From the NCBI GenBank assembly GCA_020161855.1, contig JAIUNJ010000002.1:124001-188000 (forward strand): a DNA stretch of 64,000 nt, written 5' to 3'. Of the stretch, positions 24,422-33,000 are shown one piece after another; position 1 is the first letter of the stretch, and each line of letters begins with the position of its first letter. The translations under genes were made by a program, and so were the position numbers. The DNA comes from Pseudomonadota bacterium (lineage in GTDB: Bacteria > Pseudomonadota > Alphaproteobacteria > Rhizobiales > Aestuariivirgaceae). Under the pieces are notes generated by a model. That model did no database searches. It saw only the letters and a program-made list of their open reading frames with translations, and was not told the origin of the DNA.

Positions 24422-25912
24422 TCAGTTCGAGGCGGTCGACGACGCAAGATACTTGGCGGGATCAAGTGCGGTCGCGCCCTTACGTACCTCGAAATGAAGC
24501 TGTGGGCTGGAAACAGCACCGGTCTGGCCGGCCTTGGCGATGATGTCACCGCGCTTCACGGTGTCGCCACGCTTGACCATCAATTCCTTGGCATGGGCAT
24601 AGGCCGTCACATAGCCACCGGAGTGGCGGATGAGGATAAGGTTGCCATAGCCCTTCAACTCGCTGCCGGCATAGGCCACCACGCCACCGTCAGCAGCGCG
24701 GACCGATGTGCCTTCCGGCACGGCAATGTTGATGCCTTCATTCTTCAGGCCATTCGCCTTGGGACCAAAGTCGGAAATGACCTTGCCCTTGACCGGCCAG
24801 CGCAGATTGAGACCCGACGACGCTGCCGGAGCCTGTGCCACCTGCTCTTCCGAGCCGGCACTTGCCTTAGGTGCCGGTGCAGACGTGTCATCGGCCATCT
24901 GATCATTGCTGCTGTCCACGCCACCGGCAGTGGCCTGTTCTTCGGCCAGCGAGAGGGTGATCTTCTTCTTCGGCTTCTGGGTGACTGGTGCCTCAATCGT
25001 CTCGGACGAAGCAGCGCTATCGTCACTGTCGACGCTCGCCATCTGCTGGCTTGCGCCCGGGATGCGAACCTTCTGGCCAAGCCTCAACGTCTGGCTACGA
25101 TCAAGGCCATTGGCATCGGCGATGGCGAAAGGCGAAACCTGATACTTGCGGCCGAGCGAGTAGAGCGTTTCACCGCTGCTCACTGTATGAACGGCACCCT
25201 TGCCCGAGGGCTTGGGTACTTCCGCAAACGATTCCTCGCTGTCCGAAGTGACCTTCTTCTTGGCCTTTGGTGTCTGCACCGCGGCCATCTCCGAACCCTT
25301 GGCCGGAATGCGCAGGATCTGCCCGCTCACAACCGTGTAGGGCTTGCGGATATTGTTGGCGCGGGCCAGTTCATCGGTCGAGACACCATTGGCCTTGGCG
25401 ATGGAAAACAGCGTCATGCCCTCGCTGACACGCACGGTGCCGGACTTGGCCTTGTAGCCGTCGGCGCGCTGGAACGGCACGTCCTGCTGCGTCGAGTCGT
25501 CAATGATCTCTTCCTGCCCAGAGGCCTGCTCACCCGGAGGCGGCAGCTGGTTGAGCTTCACGCGTGGCTTGGTTGCGCCATAGGACGGCTGCTCATAGCT
25601 CGGCTGCTTGTAGGCCTTCTGATAGCTCTGCTCGTAGCTGTAAGAAGGCGTGCTTGGCGCCTTGGCAATTGGCGTCTCGACGATCGTATCGTCCGAAGGT
25701 GCGGGCGCCTGATAGGCCGGGCGCTTGTAAACCGGCTTCTTCGCCGGAACCGACGCGGTGTAGACCGGATCGCTGTCAGACGGGTTGTCGTAGTTGGCCG
25801 AGAACCGCTCGATTGAGTTTGAGCAACCTGCCAGCACCGCTGCTGCTGCAACTGTCAAGAGCCACTGGGCAGCCAACCGGGCAACGGGGCCACGAGACTG
25901 TGGGATACGCAT
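24422..25912 (-). CDS. NlpD/DipM-like LysM lipoprotein with degenerate LytM (M23) domain
   Basis: A 496-residue lipoprotein: signal peptide ending at the lipobox LAGC (Cys near 29), a Tyr/Lys/Pro-rich linker, two LysM peptidoglycan-binding repeats (about 165-212 and 245-290) and a C-terminal LytM/M23 domain (about 370-496). The zinc-binding HxxxD motif reads NEGIN, as in NlpD-type proteins, so it is probably a non-catalytic activator of N-acetylmuramoyl amidases in septal cell-wall splitting. The ATG at 25912 is spaced well from GGAG; a GTG two codons upstream is too close to it. Confidence 0.9.
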   Translation of the reverse strand: MRIPQSRGPVARLAAQWLLTVAAAAVLAGCSNSIERFSANYDNPSDSDPVYTASVPAKKPVYKRPAYQAPAPSDDTIVETPIAKAPSTPSYSYEQSYQKAYKQPSYEQPSYGATKPRVKLNQLPPPGEQASGQEEIIDDSTQQDVPFQRADGYKAKSGTVRVSEGMTLFSIAKANGVSTDELARANNIRKPYTVVSGQILRIPAKGSEMAAVQTPKAKKKVTSDSEESFAEVPKPSGKGAVHTVSSGETLYSLGRKYQVSPFAIADANGLDRSQTLRLGQKVRIPGASQQMASVDSDDSAASSETIEAPVTQKPKKKITLSLAEEQATAGGVDSSNDQMADDTSAPAPKASAGSEEQVAQAPAASSGLNLRWPVKGKVISDFGPKANGLKNEGINIAVPEGTSVRAADGGVVAYAGSELKGYGNLILIRHSGGYVTAYAHAKELMVKRGDTVKRGDIIAKAGQTGAVSSPQLHFEVRKGATALDPAKYLASSTASN

Positions 25913-25930
25913 ACGCACAAACTCCGAAAC

Positions 25931-25946
25931 TTACCAATAATGGTAA
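25931..25946. promoter_or_regulatory. Palindrome upstream of the nlpD-like gene
   Basis: TTACCAATAATGGTAA is an inverted repeat (TTACCA/TGGTAA, 4-nt spacer) 19-34 bp upstream of the ATG, near a TTAACC motif at about 25961-25966 on the minus strand. It could be an operator or a leader hairpin near the ribosome site. Confidence 0.35.
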
Positions 25947-26000
25947 ATTGCCGCGTTTAGGTTAAGGGAGAGTTTAGCATGCGGGCCTCGAGCGGAATTT

Positions 26001-26651
26001 TCACTCGACCACCACGCGCGCACCGATGGCCACACGGTCATAGAGCTCAATGACATGTTCGTTGAGCATGCGAATGCAGCCCGAAGACACAGCCCGTCCG
26101 ATGCTCCAGGGCTGCGTGGTGCCATGAATGCGGAATTCCGTATTACCGATATAGAGCGCGCGGGCGCCAAGCGGGTTGTGGGGGCCGCCGGCCACAAAGG
26201 CGGGAATGATTTTCCCCTGCCTGAACTCACGCTCGATCATGCGCTTTGGCGGCCGCCAATCGGGCCACTCCGCCTTGCGTGACACGACGTTCTCACCCGA
26301 CCATGTGAAGCCTTCGCGGCCAACACCCACCGGATAGAGGATCGCCTGGCCATCCGGCAGGATATAGAAGAGCTGCCGTGCATGGGTGCGGACCAGAACC
26401 GAGCCCGCTGGCAAAGGACCATCATAGGCGACGATCTTCGTCTCAAGCCTCGCGGTACCTTGCGGCTGGCGCTCAAAGGACAGAACCGCATCCTGCGACA
26501 GCGCGCGCTTGCCATTGGGAAAGTAAGGCGCGGGATCCTGCATGCCGCCCAGGATTTCCAGTTTGCCACTGTTGAGGGCCAGTTGCTCCTGAGCCCGGAC
26601 TGACCCCGCCAGCGCAGCAAAAATCATCGTCGCCGTCACTACGAGCCGCAT
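26001..26651 (-). CDS. L,D-transpeptidase (YkuD family)
   Basis: A 216-residue exported YkuD-domain enzyme. The signal peptide spans about 1-21 (ends SVRAQ). The catalytic region reads IHGTTQPWSIGRAVSSGCIRM with His176 and nucleophile Cys192. It makes 3-3 crosslinks or attaches lipoproteins/OMPs to peptidoglycan in the periplasm. The ATG at 26651 gives a proper signal peptide; the GTG at 26672 adds seven residues in front. It is downstream of folK with a 55-bp gap. Confidence 0.92.
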   Translation of the reverse strand: MRLVVTATMIFAALAGSVRAQEQLALNSGKLEILGGMQDPAPYFPNGKRALSQDAVLSFERQPQGTARLETKIVAYDGPLPAGSVLVRTHARQLFYILPDGQAILYPVGVGREGFTWSGENVVSRKAEWPDWRPPKRMIEREFRQGKIIPAFVAGGPHNPLGARALYIGNTEFRIHGTTQPWSIGRAVSSGCIRMLNEHVIELYDRVAIGARVVVE

Positions 26652-26706
26652 GCCATCCACCTGAATACTCACTGTCCCACCAGGGCGCAGGATTGACCGT
26701 TCAGGC

Positions 26707-27198
26707 TTAAATTGACGCTAAGCGGGATAGTTTCCGGATCATTACCGGCACTGCTTCGCGGCTCACGGGATGACGCCACTGCGGCGCCATCTCTGCCAGC
26801 GGTTCAAGCACGAATGACCTTTCGGCCATGCCGGGATGAGGCAACACCAACGGCTTGATCGAAAGCGTGCGCTTCGGGCGCACGACGCCATGATAATCGA
26901 GCAGGTCAAGATCGAGCGTGCGCGGCCCCCAGCGCAAACGCCGCGCCCTCCCCGCCTCGCGCTCGATCATGTGCAACCGCCGCAACAGCGCGTCAGGCGA
27001 AAGATGCGTGTCGACCAGCGCGACCGCATTGACAAAGTCCGGCTGGTTCAGGCGGCCAAAGGGCGCTGTGATCCTGAGTCTTGAGGCCTGGCGCAGCTTG
27101 ACCGGTCCAGAATTGAGCGCTTGCAACGCCCGTTCGACGGCCTGCCTCGGCGTTCCCCAGGGACCGTCAAGATTGCTGCCAAGACCGACCAGGATCAT
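26707..27198 (-). CDS. folK: HPPK, 6-hydroxymethyl-dihydropterin pyrophosphokinase
   Basis: A 163-residue folate-pathway enzyme transferring pyrophosphate from ATP to 6-hydroxymethyl-7,8-dihydropterin. It begins MILVGLGSNL and carries RWGPRTLDLDLLDYHG with the Mg-binding DLD motif, plus LPHPGMAERSFVLEPL. The ATG at 27198 overlaps the upstream peroxiredoxin-like stop by 4 bp (ATGA); a start at 27219 would overlap it more. No other folate genes are nearby. Confidence 0.95.
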   Translation of the reverse strand: MILVGLGSNLDGPWGTPRQAVERALQALNSGPVKLRQASRLRITAPFGRLNQPDFVNAVALVDTHLSPDALLRRLHMIEREAGRARRLRWGPRTLDLDLLDYHGVVRPKRTLSIKPLVLPHPGMAERSFVLEPLAEMAPQWRHPVSREAVPVMIRKLSRLASI

Positions 27199-27680
27199 CC
27201 GGCGTGATTCCGGATCCATGACAGGATTTCGGCGGCATCCTCATCCGGCTTCGCATAGTGCGTCTTGTCGAAAGCGACGGTACCATCGCGCAAGACCAGC
27301 GCACGCCGACGCAGGAAAGATCGGTCCCCCGCATTGAATGTCTCGAGCGCGAGGCCATTCGTCAGCACACGCTCGCGATCCGACAGCAAGGGAAACGGCA
27401 AGCCGGCGCGCGCCACGAACTCCTGCTGCCACGCCGTGTCCTGAAGGCTGATGCCAAAGACACGCGCACCCAGTTCCGAGAAGCTTCGATGCAGGCTGGC
27501 ATAGGCCTTTGCCTGTGGTGTTGATCCATGCGCGCCCGGGATGTCGTCCCAGCCCACTGGATCGGCAGCGCCAGGCCGGCCTGTATAGGGATAGATGAAA
27601 CACACCGTGAGGCCATCGAGCCGTGCGAGATTGACGGTGCTTCCGTCCGTCGCAGCGAGCCCTGCATCCGGCAAACGCAT
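27195..27680 (-). CDS. Peroxiredoxin-fold protein lacking the peroxidatic cysteine
   Basis: A 161-residue thioredoxin-fold AhpC/TSA-like protein (redoxin). It keeps FIYPYTGRPG...WDDIPGAHG and GVFGISLQDT-type strands, but where relatives read GCTPQSC it has GSTPQAK: Ser replaces the peroxidatic Cys and the nearby Cys is also absent. The only Cys is in TVCFIYPY. Peroxidase activity is therefore unlikely. The ATG at 27680 lies 1 bp after the smpB stop, and the stop overlaps folK, giving an smpB-redoxin-folK unit. Confidence 0.85.
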   Translation of the reverse strand: MRLPDAGLAATDGSTVNLARLDGLTVCFIYPYTGRPGAADPVGWDDIPGAHGSTPQAKAYASLHRSFSELGARVFGISLQDTAWQQEFVARAGLPFPLLSDRERVLTNGLALETFNAGDRSFLRRRALVLRDGTVAFDKTHYAKPDEDAAEILSWIRNHAG

Positions 27681-27681
27681 C

Positions 27682-28179
27682 TCAGCCGCGTTCACGCAGC
27701 AGGCGGGATTTCTCGCGGTTCCAGTCACGCGTCTTGATCGTTTCACGCTTGTCGGTCTTCTTCTTGCCGCGCGCCAAGGCCACATCGACCTTCACCCGCC
27801 CGCGCGGGTTGAAGAAGATCTTCAACGGCACGATCGTCAGGCCTTCACGAAGAACACCCACAGCGAGCCGGTCGATCTGCTTGCGATGCAGCAACAGCCG
27901 GCGCGGCCGCTTCGGCGTATGATTGAAGCGGTTGGCCTCCCGGTACTCCGGAATGTTCGCGTTCAGCAGAAAGAGTTCGCTGCCTTTCATTGCGGCATAG
28001 GACTCGCCCAGATTGACGTGGCCGACACGCAAGGACTTCACCTCGGAGCCGACAAGCTCAATGCCCGCCTCGAATGTTTCGATCAGCTCATAGTCGAAGC
28101 GGGCCCGCCTGTTGTCACCCTTGACCTGCAGGCCTTCCGTCTTGGCAGATTTCTTGGCTCCGCCACTCTTTGATGACAT
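27682..28179 (-). CDS. smpB: SsrA-binding protein SmpB
   Basis: A 165-residue tmRNA-binding protein for trans-translation rescue of stalled ribosomes. The OB-fold core shows [24 protein letters not shown]..., [18 protein letters not shown] and a C-terminal [22 protein letters not shown]. Length is normal. It follows dapA directly (1 bp gap), so dapA-smpB-redoxin-folK is probably one transcript. The ssrA gene is not in this window. Confidence 0.95.
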   Translation of the reverse strand: MSSKSGGAKKSAKTEGLQVKGDNRRARFDYELIETFEAGIELVGSEVKSLRVGHVNLGESYAAMKGSELFLLNANIPEYREANRFNHTPKRPRRLLLHRKQIDRLAVGVLREGLTIVPLKIFFNPRGRVKVDVALARGKKKTDKRETIKTRDWNREKSRLLRERG

Positions 28180-28180
28180 T

Positions 28181-29062
28181 TCAGTTCAGCAATCCTGCAT
28201 GCACCATGGCATCGCGAACCGCCTTCTTGGTGCTCTCGGCAATGGGAACAAGCGGCAGGCGCGCCTCGGGATCGCAGAGGCCGAGCAGGCTGACCGCATA
28301 TTTCACCGGCCCGGGGCTCGTCTCCACGAAGAGCGCATGATGCAGCGGCATCAGGCGGTCCTGCAGCTTCAGCGCCTTGCGATAGTCACCGGCAAGGGTG
28401 GCCTCCTGAAACTCGGCGCACAGGCGCGGCGCCACATTGGCCGTCACAGAAATGCAGCCAACGCCGCCATGGGCGTTGAAACCAAGGGCCGTGCCATCCT
28501 CGCCGGAAAGCTGGATGAAGCCTTCACCGCTCATCAGGCGCTGCCGCGAGGGGCGCGTGAGATCAGCGGAAGCATCCTTCGTGCCTACGACGTTGCGGCA
28601 ATCCTTGACGAGGCGATCCAGCGTCTCGACCGAGATGTTGGCAACGGTGCGGCCCGGCACGTTGTAGATGAAGATCGGAATGTCGACTGCATCAGCCACG
28701 GCCTTGAAATGGGCATAGAGCCCTTCCTGTGTCGGCTTGTTGTAGTAAGGCACCACAACCAGCGCAGCATCGGCACCCGCGGCCTTGGCATGAACCGTAT
28801 ATTCAATTGCCTCGGCTGTGTTGTTCGATCCCGTGCCTGCAATGACAGGAACACGGCCACCGGCCTCTTCCACACAGAGTTCGATCAACCGCTTGTGCTC
28901 TTCGGGCGTCACAGTCGGGCTTTCGCCGGTCGTTCCGACCGGGACAAGTCCATGGCTTCCCTCTTTGATCTGCCATGCTACAAATTTCCGGAATGCGGCC
29001 TTGTCCACAGCACCATTCTTCATGGGGGTGATCAAGGCAGGCATGGAACCACGGAACGTCAC
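28181..29062 (-). CDS. dapA: 4-hydroxy-tetrahydrodipicolinate synthase
   Basis: A 293-residue class I aldolase condensing pyruvate with aspartate semialdehyde for lysine and diaminopimelate. The Schiff-base Lys162 (GTKDAS), Tyr133 and Arg138 (IYNVPGRT), and the Thr44-Thr45 pair (PVGTTGES) are present. I prefer the GTG start at 29062, preceded by AGAGG with 6-nt spacing and giving the usual family length; the ATG at 29095 would add 11 residues without a good ribosome site. Divergent from the lytic transglycosylase gene. Confidence 0.93.
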   Translation of the reverse strand: MTFRGSMPALITPMKNGAVDKAAFRKFVAWQIKEGSHGLVPVGTTGESPTVTPEEHKRLIELCVEEAGGRVPVIAGTGSNNTAEAIEYTVHAKAAGADAALVVVPYYNKPTQEGLYAHFKAVADAVDIPIFIYNVPGRTVANISVETLDRLVKDCRNVVGTKDASADLTRPSRQRLMSGEGFIQLSGEDGTALGFNAHGGVGCISVTANVAPRLCAEFQEATLAGDYRKALKLQDRLMPLHHALFVETSPGPVKYAVSLLGLCDPEARLPLVPIAESTKKAVRDAMVHAGLLN

Positions 29063-29282
29063 GGAAGACCTCTTCGGTAAGGAGTTGGAAACCATCGGGG
29101 AGATACGGTTAAGCTTTGTCGCTCTATCCCCCCAAGGTTGGCGCGGCACCATAGTCGTTCGCAGGGACGCGGGCAAGCAAGGTGGATGGAACATTTTCGG
29201 GTTGGATTCAGCGTCCAATTACGGTCGTATTCCCTCAATATCCGCCTGGGCAGCGCGAGTCGCAGGCTGAAGGAGTTTTGAT

Positions 29283-31379
29283 TTGACGGGTGAGAACGTA
29301 TCGCGACGCATGTTTCTCAAGGGTCTGGGCGCTGCCTCGGCCCTCGCAGTGCTGCCGATTCACACGACAGAGGCATGGGCGGTCAGCGCCGATGCCGTAT
29401 CTGCCGTAAAGGCCGCGCTGTCGGGAGATTTCTCGCGGGCCGGCGGCCTGGCCCGGTCATCAGGCGATCCCGTCGCTTCAAAACTCGTCGAGCTCATCTA
29501 TTTGCGCGATCACGGCCGCACCGCTGGCTACGATCGCGTCATGGCCTTTCTTGACGCAGCTCCCCTCTGGCCACTCAACGACACCATGCGTCGCCGGGCC
29601 GAACAGGCCCTCTATGAAAGTGGCGATCGCGCCCGTGCCCTTCAGCATTTCTCAGGTCGCGCGCCGCTGACCGCAGAAGGCTATGTCGCATTGGCCCGTG
29701 CGCATTATGCGAGTGGTGATGCCAAGGCCGGCAAGGCGGCCCTGCGCGGTGCCTGGCTTGATGCAAGCATCAGCGGCTCCATCGAAAGCACCATCATCAG
29801 CGAATTCAAGCCGGAACTCTCGGAAAGCGACTACCGCTCGCGCCTGTGGCGCTTGATTTATGCTCAGGAAGCCGATCCCGCCAGCCGCTTTGCCAAGGTC
29901 ATGGGCAGCAAGTATTCACGCCTTGCCCAGACTGCGATTGCACTGCTTAAGGGCTCGGATGGCGCTGAGAAGAAATACGCGGCCCTCTCTTCTTCCGACC
30001 GTAGCATTCCCGCCTTACGTTATGCGCTTGCTCGCTACTATCGCCGCGATCAGAAATTTGCGAAGGCCCGCAGCGTACTGCTCGATGCGCCGGCCACCGC
30101 CAGCGAGATGGGCGATCCGGTTGCCTGGTGGACAGAGCGCCGCATCATTGCACGCCGCTCCATCGGACCAAACCAGAAGAGCAACTGGCAAGCGGCCTAC
30201 AAGATTGCGAGCCGACACGGCCTGACCTCGGGGTCTGATGCCATTGAAGCGGAATTCGTCGCAGGCTGGATCGCGCTGCGTTACGTCGGCGATAACGAAC
30301 GTGCCCTCAAGCACTTTGCCGCCTGCCGCGATCTTTCGACGACTCGCACAGATAAGGCACGTGCCTATTACTGGCTGGGCCGCACGGCGCTCGCCAAGGG
30401 TGACCGCAACGCAGCCAAGTCGGCGTTCCGCGAAGCATCGCAGTATTCGACGATCTATTATGGCCAGTTGGCGCGCGAATACCTGGGCCTCGGCAATGTG
30501 CCTGAGCAGATTGCCTCCGCCGATACCACCAACGCGGCGCGTGGCAAGGTCGAGAACGATGAAGTCATCCGCGCTTTCCGTATCATGTCGAAGGCGGGAA
30601 CCAAGCGGCATCTCAATCTCTTCATGTGGTCTATCTCGCAGCGCTTCAATTCGCTGGCGGAAATGAATGCGGCGGCAGCTGTCGTCCATGGGGTCGGCGG
30701 CACATCGCTGGCCGTGAAGCTGGCAAAGGCGGCCGGCACACGCGCCATCGATATCGACAGCTACTCGTACCCGATCCGTGGCCTGCCCGACTGGAAGCAG
30801 ATCGGAAAGCCGGTCGAGAAGTCTCTGGTCTTCGCCTTGTCACGGCAGGAAAGCGAATTCGATCCCGAGGCAGGCAGCAAGGTTGGTGCACAGGGCCTGA
30901 TGCAGCTCATGCCGGGCACCGCCAAGCTGGTCGCCAAGCAGTATGGCCTGCCCTATGCGCCCGCGAAGCTGACGGCCGATCCGGCTTACAACGTCAAGCT
31001 CGGCGCGGCCCATCTTGCCGATCTCGTAGATGATTTCGGCGGCTCCTATGTGTTGACGCTCGTGGCCTACAATGCCGGCCCGCGGCGTGCGAAGGACTGG
31101 GTTGCCGATTTTGGTGACCTGCGCTCACCAGACATTGATCCGATCGACTGGGTCGAGACGATTCCGTTCCAGGAAACCCGCCAGTATGTGCAGAAAGTTC
31201 TCCAGAACCTGCATGTCTACCGCTCGCGCCTCGCACCAAAGACGGTGCGGCCGATGTCGGCGGATCTGCGCCGTGGCTCCTCTGCCGAGTTGATCGTCGC
31301 ATCGACGTCAGCGCCGCCAGAAGGTCAGGCCCAGTGCTCGGGCAACTCTATCGTGGCACTCATCCGGGGCTGTGACTGA
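29283..31379 (+). CDS. slt: Soluble lytic transglycosylase (Slt family), Tat-type signal
   Basis: A 698-residue periplasmic peptidoglycan lyase. It begins with SRRMFLKGLGAASALAVLP, a twin-arginine-type signal, followed by an alpha-superhelical TPR-like region (about 40-490) and a C-terminal SLT domain. Catalytic Glu523 lies in SRQESEFDPEAGS, with GAQGLMQLMPGTA and AYNAGPRR motifs. The start is a TTG at 29283, fixed by a strong GAAGGAG six bases upstream. It overlaps the following alpha/beta hydrolase gene by 8 bp. Confidence 0.93.
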   Translation: MTGENVSRRMFLKGLGAASALAVLPIHTTEAWAVSADAVSAVKAALSGDFSRAGGLARSSGDPVASKLVELIYLRDHGRTAGYDRVMAFLDAAPLWPLNDTMRRRAEQALYESGDRARALQHFSGRAPLTAEGYVALARAHYASGDAKAGKAALRGAWLDASISGSIESTIISEFKPELSESDYRSRLWRLIYAQEADPASRFAKVMGSKYSRLAQTAIALLKGSDGAEKKYAALSSSDRSIPALRYALARYYRRDQKFAKARSVLLDAPATASEMGDPVAWWTERRIIARRSIGPNQKSNWQAAYKIASRHGLTSGSDAIEAEFVAGWIALRYVGDNERALKHFAACRDLSTTRTDKARAYYWLGRTALAKGDRNAAKSAFREASQYSTIYYGQLAREYLGLGNVPEQIASADTTNAARGKVENDEVIRAFRIMSKAGTKRHLNLFMWSISQRFNSLAEMNAAAAVVHGVGGTSLAVKLAKAAGTRAIDIDSYSYPIRGLPDWKQIGKPVEKSLVFALSRQESEFDPEAGSKVGAQGLMQLMPGTAKLVAKQYGLPYAPAKLTADPAYNVKLGAAHLADLVDDFGGSYVLTLVAYNAGPRRAKDWVADFGDLRSPDIDPIDWVETIPFQETRQYVQKVLQNLHVYRSRLAPKTVRPMSADLRRGSSAELIVASTSAPPEGQAQCSGNSIVALIRGCD

Positions 31380-32247
31380 GTTTCAGGCCAGGGACGTTTT
31401 TGTTGCGGCAGCAGACGGAACCAGTCTCTATGCCGCCGACTTTGGTCCACCGTCTCCAGCGCCGACGCCACTTCTCTGCATTCCGGGGCTAACGCGAAAT
31501 CATCGCGATTTCGAGCCGGTGATCGCGCGGTTCGCTTCCATGCGCCGCGTCATCGCGGTCGATTTGCGTGGCCGCGGAAGATCGGCAGCCGCGCACGATT
31601 CGCAAAGTTACCGGCCCGACGTTGAATTGGCCGATGTCATTGCCGTGCTTGACCATCTCGACGTGGAGCGTGTTGCCCTGCTCGGCACCTCGCGCGGCGG
31701 CATCATTGGCATGCTCATGGCGGCCCTGCATCCAGGACGGCTTGCAGGCCTGTTCCTCAACGACATCGGTGCGGCGCTCGAGCCGGCCGGGCTCCGGCGC
31801 ATTGCCTCATATCTTGGCAAACCTGCTCGCTACGGCTCCTGGCCTGAGGCCGGTGCGGCGCTCGCTGGCATCTCATCGGGCTTCTCCGGCGTGACGGACC
31901 ATGAATGGCAGATCGCCGCCCGGCGTATCTTCATGGAGACAGCCGGCGGCATCGTGCCCCACTATGACTTGCGCCTTGCTGACACGTTTCCGTCGGCCGA
32001 AACCATCCGCGCCGGTGAGATCGCCGCGCTATGGCAACTGATGCCCGCGTTGGCAAGGCTGCCGACAGCCATTCTGCGCGGCGAAAACTCGGACCTACTT
32101 GAACGTGCAACCGTTGTGAAAATGAAAGAGCTATTGCCGGATCTGGCCGCAACAGAGGTACCAGGCCGAGGCCATGTCCCATTCCTCGACGAACCGCAGT
32201 CTGTTCACGCCATAAGTCAGTGGCTGGCGCGCGTTGACAAAGCCTGA
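31372..32247 (+). CDS. Alpha/beta hydrolase
   Basis: A 291-residue alpha/beta-fold hydrolase. The oxyanion region LLCIPGLTRNHRDFE, DLRGRGRS, nucleophile elbow GTSRGG (Ser near 102) and C-terminal GRGHVPFLDE with the catalytic His are visible. Substrate unknown; no signal peptide, so cytoplasmic. The GTG start sits inside the end of the lytic transglycosylase gene, so it is probably coupled to it. Confidence 0.88.
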   Translation: MTEFQARDVFVAAADGTSLYAADFGPPSPAPTPLLCIPGLTRNHRDFEPVIARFASMRRVIAVDLRGRGRSAAAHDSQSYRPDVELADVIAVLDHLDVERVALLGTSRGGIIGMLMAALHPGRLAGLFLNDIGAALEPAGLRRIASYLGKPARYGSWPEAGAALAGISSGFSGVTDHEWQIAARRIFMETAGGIVPHYDLRLADTFPSAETIRAGEIAALWQLMPALARLPTAILRGENSDLLERATVVKMKELLPDLAATEVPGRGHVPFLDEPQSVHAISQWLARVDKA

Positions 32248-32254
32248 GTGCGCC

Positions 32255-32848
32255 TCAGCTTTTGCGCGTCCTGCTGCCTGAGAGCTTCTCACCCTGCCTG
32301 TTCTTCATGCCGCCGGTGCCATAGAGCCTGGCAAACTCCTGCTCTTTACCTTCCGCCAGAAGCCTGGCCTGCTTGGTCCACTCCTCGCGGCGGATGCGGC
32401 CGTTGAACTTCAGGTGATTGTCCACCCATTCGATCTGCTCGCTGGTCCAGGCCGCGATCTGGTCAAAGTGGAAGAAGCCCAGGCTGTGCAGCACTTTCTC
32501 GTTCTTCGGTCCAACGCCACTGAGACGCTGCAGCTTGTCAGGTTTTCCGCTGCGCGCCGCCGCAATGCCTTTCGGCCGTTCCATCTTGCCCGGCTTCGAA
32601 GGCGCGGAAACCTTGACTTCCGGAGCAACTTTCTTCGTCTGCGAGACCGCGCGAACCGGTTCCACCGCAGGAGGCACTGGTGCCGTCTCGACCGGCGCAT
32701 ATGTGACAGAAGCCGCAGCAGCAGGCACGGAATCAGCAGCAACCGAAACATCCGGCGCAAAGAGCTTCTTCAGCAACACGCCAAGCAGGCAGCCCGCAAA
32801 GAAGAATGCCAGCATCCAAACGGCAAGTTCGATCAGATAGTGGGTCAT
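32255..32848 (-). CDS. Membrane-anchored helix-hairpin-helix protein
   Basis: A 197-residue protein with an N-terminal transmembrane helix (about 5-25), an Ala/Pro/Val-rich linker and a C-terminal HhH-like domain (LQRLSGVGPKNEKVLHSLGFFHFDQIAAW), which resembles proteins annotated as predicted 5' flap-nuclease-like (COG3743). The HhH suggests DNA or protein contacts; nuclease activity is not shown. It overlaps the preceding 48-aa gene by 4 bp (ATGA), making it the third gene of the OmpA operon. Confidence 0.8.
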   Translation of the reverse strand: MTHYLIELAVWMLAFFFAGCLLGVLLKKLFAPDVSVAADSVPAAAASVTYAPVETAPVPPAVEPVRAVSQTKKVAPEVKVSAPSKPGKMERPKGIAAARSGKPDKLQRLSGVGPKNEKVLHSLGFFHFDQIAAWTSEQIEWVDNHLKFNGRIRREEWTKQARLLAEGKEQEFARLYGTGGMKNRQGEKLSGSRTRKS

Positions 32849-32991
32849 GGCCGTGCACCGCCGGTCTCGTCGTCAACGCGTTCTGTGGTGGACCAGCCGA
32901 CATAAATGCCGACGGCGGCCGCTGTCAGCATCCATATCCAGTGCGTCTCGACCAGTATCCAGGTGTCGTGCCAGTTGAAGAACTCGCTCAT
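32845..32991 (-). CDS. Small single-pass membrane protein (48 aa)
   Basis: A 48-residue product starting MSEFFNWHDTWILVETHW, with one hydrophobic helix (about 19-33, WMLTAAAVGIYVGWS) and a hydrophilic C terminus. It starts 9 bp after the OmpA-like stop and its stop overlaps the HhH gene by ATGA, so its position between two coupled genes strongly suggests it is real. I do not recognise the family. Confidence 0.65.
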   Translation of the reverse strand: MSEFFNWHDTWILVETHWIWMLTAAAVGIYVGWSTTERVDDETGGARP

Positions 32992-33000
32992 GGCCTTCCC

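Noticed and set aside
24413-25816. 467-codon plus-strand frame
   Set aside because: It is the opposite strand of the LysM/LytM lipoprotein gene; its composition is Arg/Leu-biased with no domain.
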